Source: JAXGPP01 sp964436865 (GTDB lineage: Bacteria; Planctomycetota; Planctomycetia; Pirellulales; Thermoguttaceae). Taken from it: 8,050 nt of DNA. Shown here in pieces: positions 1 through 6,248 of this stretch (positions within the stretch are counted from its first letter, which is position 1; each line of letters opens with the position of its first letter). The notes under the pieces are model-generated. The model ran no database searches. It was not told the origin of the DNA and worked only from the letters and a program-made list of their open reading frames with translations. A program made the position numbers and the translations under genes. Location: NCBI GenBank assembly GCA_964436865.1, contig CAYTFK010000315.1, positions 1-8,050 on the forward strand, written 5' to 3'.

Positions 1-52
1 GCCCATCTCCTTCCGCCGCCAGACGGGCGGCTGGCTAATCGACCTGTTCTGA
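1..52 (+). CDS. 3' end of an unidentified protein (partial)
   Basis: Reading in the frame that starts at base 2 gives sixteen residues ending GGWLIDLF and then TGA at 50-52. The hydrophobic ending and the stop just before a hairpin-rich non-coding stretch fit the true C-terminus of a plus-strand gene whose body lies left of the window. It converges on the multihaem gene that ends at 282. The fragment is too short to assign a family. It could also be a chance open frame, since sixteen codons prove little. Confidence 0.4.
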   Translation, partial: PISFRRQTGGWLIDLF

Positions 53-114
53 GGCGCGTGGATGCCGTCCATTGCAGATGTCGTGGTCAAGGGATAGCAT
101 GCGATCGGCCGTCA

Positions 115-127
115 TGGCCTCAGGCCA
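115..127. repeat. Short inverted repeat (5-bp arms, 3-nt loop)
   Basis: TGGCC at 115-119 and GGCCA at 123-127 flank TCA and form a small perfect hairpin. It lies just before the first of three TGAA-loop hairpins in the convergent region between the gene ending at 52 and the gene ending at 282. It could be part of the same intergenic element, or chance in G+C-rich DNA. No T-run follows on either strand, so it is not a recognisable intrinsic terminator. Confidence 0.3.
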
Positions 128-139
128 ACTGAAGCGAGA

Positions 140-157
140 AGCCTCGTGAACGAGGCT
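140..157. repeat. TGAA-loop hairpin, copy 1
   Basis: AGCCTCG (140-146), loop TGAA (147-150) and CGAGGCT (151-157) form a perfect 7-bp stem with a 4-nt loop. The core CGTGAACG is identical to the two hairpins at 201-218 and 243-260, but the outer five pairs differ and remain perfectly paired. It sits between two converging gene ends. It could serve bidirectional 3'-end processing or mRNA stability, or belong to a dispersed REP-like family. No poly-T tract follows on either strand, so intrinsic termination is not supported. Confidence 0.75.
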
Positions 158-200
158 GCTGGCCAAGCCGTGGAAGAAGACGAGCATGGGCTCCCGCCAA

Positions 201-218
201 CCCGGCGTGAACGCCGGG
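201..218. repeat. TGAA-loop hairpin, copy 2
   Basis: CCCGGCG (201-207), loop TGAA (208-211) and CGCCGGG (212-218) form a perfect 7-bp stem. The loop and the closing CG pairs match copies 1 and 3, while the rest of the stem is different yet fully complementary. Its centre is 61 bp from copy 1 and 42 bp from copy 3. The next base pair out (A200/C219) does not pair, so the stem is again exactly seven pairs. Confidence 0.75.
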
Positions 219-242
219 CCTGTGACCGCCTGCGGCGAAATA

Positions 243-260
243 ACGGGCGTGAACGCCCGT
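243..260. repeat. TGAA-loop hairpin, copy 3
   Basis: ACGGGCG (243-249), loop TGAA (250-253) and CGCCCGT (254-260) form a perfect 7-bp stem. It is the copy nearest the multihaem gene, 21 bases beyond that gene's stop codon on the minus strand, so it would form in the 3' untranslated RNA of that operon. On the minus strand the loop reads TTCA and is followed by TATTTC, which is too mixed for a clear intrinsic terminator. Confidence 0.75.
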
Positions 261-281
261 CGCTATGGGAGACGGTGTTCC

Positions 282-3266
282 CTACTGGCAAATCCGGCAG
301 ACGTCGGGGGCGGGTTTGCCGCCGGGCATGTCGATGCGGGGGCGGTCGGCGAGCATTCTGAGCACGGGCTCGAATGTCGCGCGGACCTTCTGGTAGTCGG
401 GGTCTTCTTTGGAGGCAAAGACGGGTTGGCCGCAGCGCTCGGTGCCGCCGGAAGCTTTGGCCAGGGGCGCGAGCAGGAAATCGTTGAATTCGGGCTCGGT
501 GATCCGCACCCAGTCGCGGCGAGGGATCTTGCCGCCCTCGTGACAGCCGGTGCAGCGGCGGCGGCCGACGTCGGCCAGCACCGCGTCGAGATCGTGGGGG
601 TAAATACGCCGGCATCCCTCGGCCTCCGGGTAGGCCGTTTCGCTCGAGCCGTAGTAGGGCACGTTGAGGTCGATCCAGGCCAGGACGCGGCGGCGGCTTG
701 CGTCGTCGAGCGACACGCGAGGCTTGCCGTTTTCGTCGGGGTGGCCTGAGAGCACAACCTCGGCCAACCGGCTCTGAGGAGAGCCCCAAGCCTTGGGACG
801 GATATCCAGGATATTCCACTCCTGGCCGTTGTAGGTCGGGATCCAACTCACGTAGGGACTGCCGCGGCCGCCCTGATTCTCGCGGGCGAGGACCTCGTAG
901 GAGACGTTGAAGAAGTCGGTCTTGCCGCCGGTCAGATCGACCTTACCCGGCGCATTGGCCGGGTGATGGCACTCGACGCAGTGCTGGTCGAGCACGGGCT
1001 GGACGATCCGCGAATAGTCGAAGCCGCTCGTGCCCCACTCCGGCGGTTCGAGGTCCTGGGGTGGCTGGAGCCCCGCCAGACTGACCTGGGGGCGCGAGCC
1101 CTGCAGGCGGTGCTCGTGGCAGCCGACGCAGCCCTGGGTCTCGCCGGGCATGAGGTGGGTGAAGCTCCGCATTCTCTGCACGGCCCGGCCCTGGGCATCA
1201 AGGGCCATGAAGTACATCGGCACGCCAGCCGGCACGCGGAAGCAGGCCGAGCCGTCGGGTGCGACGTCGACTTCGCCGAGGACCTGCTTGCCGGCGTAGG
1301 TCGCGCCGCACGAGATCACGGGGAACTGGAAGCCGAACGCCCGGAGGCTGGGATCGATCCGTACGGTTTTGGGCAACTCGCGAACGACGCGGATCCGCTT
1401 GACGTCGCCCCGAGCCACATAGCCTTCCAGGCCGTTATAGACGTCCTGGAGCACGAGCGTGGCGAAACCGTCGTGCTCGGCCGGCAGCGACGACGGCACG
1501 GCGGGCGGGCGGCGGCGCGGCCGCAGCGGCTGCGCGGCAAGCCACTGCATGCCGTCGGCGGGCGAGTCGAGGGCCACGGCCTGGCAGGCACCGGAGAGCG
1601 TGCGAACCAGGAGCGGGCCGCGGGCTGAGACGAGAAAGCGTTGGGAATCCAGGGGATAGGGGCCGCTATAGAGCTTCGTGCCGTCGGTGTTGCCGTTGCC
1701 CTGATCCACTGCGGGCACGGGTACGTCGGGGGTGAGGTTCTCGATCGCCGCCTGCTCATTCACGCCACGGGAGCGATCGACGAGGCCGATCGCGCCGCGC
1801 GTGGGGCCGTTGTGCCCGGTCATCGTGCAGATGATCCTGGCGCTGCCGGGAATCTGCCGGGCCTCCATGAAAGTGCCGGGCGAGATGACGCGATTGCCGA
1901 AGTAGCCGGCAAGGCCGGTGCCGTCGGGGTTGATGGTCCAGAGGCTCTGGATGGGGATCGCCGGGCGGTCGACGTATTCCCAGCGCGTGTAGATGATCCG
2001 GCCGTCGGCCAGCACCGATGGGGTGAAGTCGTTGAGATAATTGGCCGAGAGCGACCGTAGGTTCGATCCGTTGGCATCCATGCGGTAAAGCGTTCCCACC
2101 GGAGCATGCCAGCAGTAGGCGAACTGCGGCGACCGGGTGCTGAGGAAGGCGATGCCGCCATCGGGCAACCAGCAGGGGTTGTAGTCGTGCCAGACGCCAT
2201 CGGTGAGCCGCCGCAGGCCGGTGCCGTCGGCATTGACCGTCCAGAGGTGATAGCCTTCCTGCTCGGTGCGGCGCCAACTGAAGAGGATTGTCTGGCCATC
2301 GTAGGAGACGTCGAGGTCGAGGATCTGGCCGGTCGGCGAGGCGACCAGTTCGACGGGCGGGGACTCGCGATCGCGGAGTGAAACCGAATACAGACCGCCA
2401 CCGGGCCGGAAACCCTCGTAGTGGTAGGTGTAGACGTGGCTGGCCTCGATCTCATGCCGCTTGATGACCGCGACGCGATCGATATCGAAGAGCAGGGCAT
2501 CGCGTTCGAGCTGCTCGAGGTCGCTGTCGACTTCCGCAAGATGATCGTCGCCAGCGGATGCTTTGCGAGACTGGACGAGTTCCGCAAGTCGCGCGAGGTG
2601 GGCGGCCGCGGCGGGGTAATCGTCACCGTGGATCGCCGCCAGGCTATCGACGAGGCTTCCAAGTGCATCGGAATCAGTTGCTTCGACCCACGGCATGGAA
2701 GCGAGGGGATTGTCGGCCTGGCGAACCAGGCGTGCGAGTTCCTGCTCGGTAAGCGGCTGCGAAAAGACCTGGATTTCGGCGGCACCGGGGTTTGGACCGC
2801 CGTAGGAATTGAGGAATTTGAGCCGCACCCGGCGGACCGCGCTTGTTGGCAGCACGATGAGCTGCGGCCCGTGGACCATCTGGAATGTGCCTTTGGCAAC
2901 GGGTTGCGGCTGGTCGTCGAGATAGAGCTCGTAATCCTTCCAGCACTCGGTCATGTACCAGGCGGTGCGGCCCCAGTAGACGACCGAGCCGATTTCGACC
3001 GGTTCGCTCCACTGAAGGGCCCACTCGGCCTGATCGCCCGAGCGGGCCTTGAGCACGCACCACGCGGCCCCCTGATCGGCCGCGGTGCTGCCGGCGGGCG
3101 GGATCTTGCCGTCGATGGCAAAGCGGGCGAGGTATTGCTGGTTGTGTTCCGAGGTCGCGGAGGCGACGGCCTTCAAGGCCAGATTCTCCGGCCCAGCGGC
3201 GGAAGCGACGGCCAGCGGCGCCAGCCAAGACGATACCAGCAAGACAGCGGCGGTCGATGATTTCAT
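282..3266 (-). CDS. Exported HZS-alpha-like multihaem c-type cytochrome with discoidin-like and beta-propeller domains
   Basis: A 994-aa exported protein. Residues 1-24 form a signal peptide (KSS start, hydrophobic core, AVASA cleavage region). Residues 26-172 resemble an F5/8 type C (discoidin-like) domain, ending EIQVFSQPL. Residues about 265-600 carry TolB/PD40-type propeller blades (NADGTGLRRLT, DANGSNLRSLS, NPDGTGL). Residues about 600-720 resemble the hydrazine synthase alpha domain (DVAPDGSACFRVPA, RSFTHLMPGE). Covalent haem motifs CVGCH (713-717), CVECH (763-767) and CTGCH (905-909) follow. The chain ends CRICQ (990-994), a CxxC with Gln where the haem-ligand His should be. It is probably periplasmic and redox-active, but the substrate is unknown; calling it hydrazine synthase would overreach. 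It is the last gene of the minus-strand unit, 61 bp after its neighbour. No strong Shine-Dalgarno precedes the ATG; the start is chosen because it opens the signal peptide. Confidence 0.87.
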   Translation of the reverse strand: MKSSTAAVLLVSSWLAPLAVASAAGPENLALKAVASATSEHNQQYLARFAIDGKIPPAGSTAADQGAAWCVLKARSGDQAEWALQWSEPVEIGSVVYWGRTAWYMTECWKDYELYLDDQPQPVAKGTFQMVHGPQLIVLPTSAVRRVRLKFLNSYGGPNPGAAEIQVFSQPLTEQELARLVRQADNPLASMPWVEATDSDALGSLVDSLAAIHGDDYPAAAAHLARLAELVQSRKASAGDDHLAEVDSDLEQLERDALLFDIDRVAVIKRHEIEASHVYTYHYEGFRPGGGLYSVSLRDRESPPVELVASPTGQILDLDVSYDGQTILFSWRRTEQEGYHLWTVNADGTGLRRLTDGVWHDYNPCWLPDGGIAFLSTRSPQFAYCWHAPVGTLYRMDANGSNLRSLSANYLNDFTPSVLADGRIIYTRWEYVDRPAIPIQSLWTINPDGTGLAGYFGNRVISPGTFMEARQIPGSARIICTMTGHNGPTRGAIGLVDRSRGVNEQAAIENLTPDVPVPAVDQGNGNTDGTKLYSGPYPLDSQRFLVSARGPLLVRTLSGACQAVALDSPADGMQWLAAQPLRPRRRPPAVPSSLPAEHDGFATLVLQDVYNGLEGYVARGDVKRIRVVRELPKTVRIDPSLRAFGFQFPVISCGATYAGKQVLGEVDVAPDGSACFRVPAGVPMYFMALDAQGRAVQRMRSFTHLMPGETQGCVGCHEHRLQGSRPQVSLAGLQPPQDLEPPEWGTSGFDYSRIVQPVLDQHCVECHHPANAPGKVDLTGGKTDFFNVSYEVLARENQGGRGSPYVSWIPTYNGQEWNILDIRPKAWGSPQSRLAEVVLSGHPDENGKPRVSLDDASRRRVLAWIDLNVPYYGSSETAYPEAEGCRRIYPHDLDAVLADVGRRRCTGCHEGGKIPRRDWVRITEPEFNDFLLAPLAKASGGTERCGQPVFASKEDPDYQKVRATFEPVLRMLADRPRIDMPGGKPAPDVCRICQ

Positions 3267-3327
3267 GTTTTCGGGCCGAGTGGCTGGTTGTGTTGAGTGA
3301 AGCGTTACCGATCAAGCGGCCGATCCG

Positions 3328-4092
3328 TCAGTAGGGATAGAGCCCTTTGAGCGAACGATCGGCGGGCTTGGGGAGCCGGTACTTGATCGTCTTGGCGGCC
3401 GCGGTGACTTCGATGCCGCCGAGTTTCGGATCCCAAATCCAGGTCCAGCGGCGGAGCTCATCGCGGGGAAGGATCACGCGGTGCAGGACCTTGGTCCGCT
3501 TGTTCTTGACCCAACCGCCGTACTTCCAGTCGTACTGCCAGACTTCGAACCGCATCGTCGCCGCGCCGGGCATATCGGCCTCGTAGCTCGTGGGCAGATC
3601 GCGGATGAGCATCACCAGCACGCGAGCCACCTTGTCATCGCCCCCGAGGTGGAGCGGCACGACTTTGTTCTCGTAGTGCCGCGCTTTGCCGATATCCTCC
3701 ACAATCCAATCCCTCGCTTCCGCGTCGATCTCGTCGGCGGCGGTGAAGAAGGGATCGAATTCGAGCACCGGCGGGAAGGTAAATCCTTCGACGCGAACAT
3801 TACTACCGCGCATGATCACCAGGTCGTAGGTACCCGGCGGGAGATTGGCGAACTCCCACTTTCCGCTACCGGCCGGCACGGCCTGAGCGTCGATCTCGGG
3901 GGAACCGATCTTCGCCTTCTGGTTGATCTCGCGGCGATGATTGCCGTCGGCGTCCCAACGCTGGAAGGCGCCGACCAGAACGACGTCCTGCGCGTCGCCA
4001 AGGTCGACCGTCACCTTGCCCGCCAAGGCGGTGCCGGAGAACAGCCCCAGCGCCATCGCGACGATGAGTCGATGAAGCAGCCGGCGTGTCAT
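3328..4092 (-). CDS. Secreted 254-aa protein with carboxypeptidase-regulatory-like beta-sandwich; function unknown
   Basis: The chosen ATG (4092-4090) lies 19 codons inside the longest open frame. It overlaps the kinase stop as ATGA, has AGGAGG four bases upstream, and begins a clear signal peptide (MTRRLLHRL, hydrophobic stretch, cleavage after TALA at 24). Residues about 26-105 look like a small beta-sandwich of the carboxypeptidase-regulatory type, with the hallmark FANLPPGTYDLVI at 81-93. The rest (about 145-254) is rich in aromatic and basic residues, with six Trp between 185 and 220, and ends LYPY. There are no Cys residues and no catalytic motif was recognised. Its position between a kinase and a multihaem exported protein suggests an envelope partner, perhaps binding or scaffold. 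The family is not recognised by name. Confidence 0.85.
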   Translation of the reverse strand: MTRRLLHRLIVAMALGLFSGTALAGKVTVDLGDAQDVVLVGAFQRWDADGNHRREINQKAKIGSPEIDAQAVPAGSGKWEFANLPPGTYDLVIMRGSNVRVEGFTFPPVLEFDPFFTAADEIDAEARDWIVEDIGKARHYENKVVPLHLGGDDKVARVLVMLIRDLPTSYEADMPGAATMRFEVWQYDWKYGGWVKNKRTKVLHRVILPRDELRRWTWIWDPKLGGIEVTAAAKTIKYRLPKPADRSLKGLYPY

Positions 4093-4102
4093 TTTGCCTC
4101 CT
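4089..4102 (-). promoter_or_regulatory. Shine-Dalgarno and ATGA stop-start overlap coupling kinase to the secreted-protein gene
   Basis: On the minus strand AGGAGG (4102-4097) is followed by CAAA and then ATGA. Here ATG (4092-4090) starts the secreted protein and TGA (4091-4089) ends the kinase. The Shine-Dalgarno lies inside the last kinase codons. This four-base overlap is the usual layout for translational coupling and decides the downstream start. Confidence 0.85.
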
Positions 4103-5903
4103 GTTTCTTGAGTGCCCGTTCGGCGCGACGCACAACATCGGCGGCCCACGATTTGCCGCCATAGAGTTCGATGACCGCCGCGCGCATCTTGCGGGCCTGC
4201 GCCGGGTCGGTTTGCTCGACGTTATCGGCGGCGTTGAGCCGTTCCTCGAGAACGGCGATCTGGTCAGGGGCGGCGATGCTGATCTGTCGCTCGAGCCCTT
4301 CCAACTGCCGGCGGGCCAGGTTGAGGGTGAGTTCATCCCCGCCGGCAGTGGCTCTCGACCCATAGAGATCGAGGAGCGCCCGCAGTTTCTGGATGCAAAG
4401 GTCGGGGTCGGATTCCAGATAGCGAAAGGCATCCAGATGGGCGCGCTCGATGGGCGACAGCCGCCCGGTGCTTCGCAAGCCCTTGGCCCGCAGATTGAAT
4501 GCCCCCTCCAGCTTTGCCAGCTCGATTTCTTCCATGTACTCGCGCAGTTGCGGCGCGCGTGAGTCGCTGGAATAGCGCACGAGGAAGTTCTGGATGTCGG
4601 ACTCGGCGTCGCGAAGCGAGTTGATCGAACCATCCTGGATCGTGCGCGTGATGCGATCGTAGAGGGCTTCGGCCGTAGGGGGCTGCAGCAGGTACCAGGC
4701 GGCCAATCCGACCGCCATCAGCGATACGGCGAGGATCCAGGTGTGGAGCGAAACCAAGGGAGGGGGCTCGTCCTCATGCTCGACCTTATCCAATTCCTCC
4801 TCGAGCACGACGGTGAACTGTCCGCTGGATTTTGTCGACTCGGCCTGATCCTGGACGGCAGCCGGCTCTTCGGCCTCGGCGCCGCTGGCGAAGACCTTGA
4901 AGGCCGACGTGGCCCGCGTCTCCGGCAACTGTCGCTGTGACGACGGCGCGCTGACTTCGGTGGCCGCCGTGGGCGAGGGCGGTTCGACCACGCGCGTCGG
5001 TCCGAGGTCCGAGACCGGCGGCCGCTCTGGTTCGACGTCCGGATCGGTCAATTCAAACTGTCCGTCGCGTTCCTCATACTTCACGGTAAGTGCGCGAAGC
5101 ATGGCCTCCAATCGGCGCGCCAGGAGCATAGCCGTGCTGACTCGCTTCTCGGGATCCTTCTCCAGCAACTGCTGAATAAGCGCCTCGAACTCGACCGGCG
5201 TGTCGGGGGCGAAGTGCCGGACCAGTTCAGGGACGGCGTTGCGCTGCTTCTCGAGCATCTCGGCAAGCGAACGTGCGCGGAACGGTGGGCGCCCGGCCAG
5301 CAAGGCGTAGAAAACGCCACCCAGGCTGTAGAGGTCGGACCTCGGGCCGACCGGTCGGCCATCGGCTTGCTCGGGGGCCATGTATTCGACCGTGCCAACC
5401 ACATTGCCAGCCGCAGTGAGACCGCTGTAGCCGAAAAGCCTGGCAATGCCAAAGTCGGAAAGTTTCACTGTGCCGTCAGTTGCCAGCAAGAGATTGGCAG
5501 GCTTGATGTCGCGGTGGATGATGCCGCGGTCGTGGGCGTGGCGGAGCGCTCGGCAGAGATCGATCCCCATCCGTGCGATCTCACGCCAGTCGAATTTCCG
5601 CCCGGCACGGAGTTCCTGCTCCAGGCTGCGCCCTTTGACCAATTCCATGGCGAAATAGAGAATGCCTTCCTGCTCTCCATAACCGAAGAGCCGGACGACG
5701 TTCGGGTGGCGGAGCTTGCGGAGGGTCTCAATTTCGGCTTCAAACCGCTGGCGAAGCCCCTCCTCGTTGGACAGCGACGAGGACAGGACCTTCAGGGCGG
5801 CCTCTTCGCCGGTCTCGTCGTTAATCCCCTCGTAGACCGCGCCCATGCCGCCGCGTCCCAGCATTTGCACAACGCGATATGGTCCCAGTCGCTCGGGATG
5901 CAT
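4089..5903 (-). CDS. Membrane-anchored Hanks-type Ser/Thr protein kinase (PknB-like)
   Basis: A 604-aa kinase that phosphorylates Ser/Thr on unknown targets. The catalytic domain spans about residues 9-270: glycine loop GRGGMG (16-21), Lys38 in AALK, HRDIKPAN (130-137), DFG (150-152), an activation loop with Thr163 and Thr171, and APE (176-178). All key residues are present, so it should be active. A Pro/Glu-rich, probably disordered linker (about 283-385) leads to one membrane segment (about 387-406, LHTWILAV to AAWYLL). About 198 mostly helical residues follow outside the membrane and match no family I recognise; they may be the sensor. The start at 5903 (MHPERLGPY, GAAGAG six bases upstream) is preferred to the ATG at 5954, whose 17 extra residues are unlike a kinase N-terminus and lack a Shine-Dalgarno. 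It is the first gene of the minus-strand unit. Confidence 0.93.
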   Translation of the reverse strand: MHPERLGPYRVVQMLGRGGMGAVYEGINDETGEEAALKVLSSSLSNEEGLRQRFEAEIETLRKLRHPNVVRLFGYGEQEGILYFAMELVKGRSLEQELRAGRKFDWREIARMGIDLCRALRHAHDRGIIHRDIKPANLLLATDGTVKLSDFGIARLFGYSGLTAAGNVVGTVEYMAPEQADGRPVGPRSDLYSLGGVFYALLAGRPPFRARSLAEMLEKQRNAVPELVRHFAPDTPVEFEALIQQLLEKDPEKRVSTAMLLARRLEAMLRALTVKYEERDGQFELTDPDVEPERPPVSDLGPTRVVEPPSPTAATEVSAPSSQRQLPETRATSAFKVFASGAEAEEPAAVQDQAESTKSSGQFTVVLEEELDKVEHEDEPPPLVSLHTWILAVSLMAVGLAAWYLLQPPTAEALYDRITRTIQDGSINSLRDAESDIQNFLVRYSSDSRAPQLREYMEEIELAKLEGAFNLRAKGLRSTGRLSPIERAHLDAFRYLESDPDLCIQKLRALLDLYGSRATAGGDELTLNLARRQLEGLERQISIAAPDQIAVLEERLNAADNVEQTDPAQARKMRAAVIELYGGKSWAADVVRRAERALKKQEAK

Positions 5904-5974
5904 TACCAGCTCTTCTCGACTGAATCGACCCCTTGTTGGCCGGCACCCACCCATAGAGGCAGCCGGCAGTGTGC

Positions 5975-5994
5975 GTCAGGCTCAATGGTCAGGC
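5975..5994. repeat. Tandem 7-bp direct repeat GTCAGGC, 13-bp period
   Basis: GTCAGGC occurs at 5975-5981 and 5988-5994, separated by six bases, in the presumed leader or promoter of the kinase operon. Related TCAGG/CCTGA units occur at 6085-6089 and 6133-6137. The 13-bp period is a little over one helical turn, so paired binding sites are possible, but a short repeat like this could also be chance. Confidence 0.35.
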
Positions 5995-6084
5995 ATGGGA
6001 CGTGCCGATGTTCCCGCCAAAGAAATCGGACTCACCCCTCATTATGCACTCGCGCTGACGAATGCTAGTAGACCGCATGTGTGG

Positions 6085-6137
6085 CCTGAATGGCAACGAG
6101 AAAAAACCTGCAATTGCATTGCGACAACCAATTCAGG
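6085..6137. repeat. Inverted repeat CCTGAAT/ATTCAGG around palindrome TGCAATTGCA
   Basis: The arms CCTGAAT (6085-6091) and ATTCAGG (6131-6137) are perfect inverted copies 39 bases apart. Between them is the perfect 10-bp palindrome TGCAATTGCA (6109-6118). The site sits midway between the divergent genes, where an operator would be expected. No regulator family is suggested by the sequence. Confidence 0.4.
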
Positions 6138-6204
6138 GGTCATCAAACTCTATCGTAACCGAGGTCCGCGACAGCGGCCAGCGCGGGCGCAAGACGAATT
6201 GCTG

Positions 6205-6210
6205 TATACT
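6205..6210 (+). promoter_or_regulatory. Possible -10 box (TATACT) for truB
   Basis: TATACT matches the sigma-70 type -10 consensus at five of six bases and lies 38 bases before the truB ATG, with TG directly in front. No TTGACA-like -35 is seen 16-18 bases upstream, so the call rests on the -10 alone. Confidence 0.3.
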
Positions 6211-6248
6211 GTTGGAACGAGTCGTGACTGGTCGATTGGCGGAACACC

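Larger units (their letters stand above)
5904..6248. other. Divergent intergenic region between kinase operon and truB
   Basis: About 345 bases lie between the kinase start and the truB start, and both promoters should be here. This stretch is visibly less G+C-rich than the genes. It holds a 7-bp direct repeat near the kinase (5975-5994), a 7-bp inverted repeat (6085-6091 with 6131-6137) enclosing a 10-bp palindrome, and a TATACT box near truB. Open frames that run through it continue into the antisense of the kinase or out of frame into truB, so no gene is called. Confidence 0.6.

Noticed and set aside
140..260. The hairpin triplet as a CRISPR array or tandem repeat
   Set aside because: The units share only an 8-base core, the spacers differ in length, and there are only three copies.
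2421..3260. Long plus-strand open frame of 279 codons antisense to the multihaem gene
   Set aside because: It is a shadow of high-G+C coding sequence: the minus strand gives a signal peptide and recognisable domains, while this product shows none and has no ribosome site.
4093..4149. Upstream in-frame ATG at 4149 for the secreted-protein gene
   Set aside because: The 19 extra residues would precede a complete signal peptide, and the ATG at 4092 has AGGAGG and the ATGA overlap.
3481..4164. Plus-strand open frame of 227 codons over the secreted-protein gene
   Set aside because: It is antisense to a gene supported by a signal peptide and a coupled start, and shows no recognisable motif.
6041..6046. 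CATAAT on the minus strand as a -10 box for the kinase operon
   Set aside because: It matches the -10 consensus well, but no -35-like hexamer lies 16-18 bases upstream, and it would leave a leader of about 130 bases; too weak to call.
5214..6068. Plus-strand open frame of 284 codons over the kinase
   Set aside because: It is antisense to the conserved kinase catalytic domain and runs out into intergenic sequence with no domain of its own.
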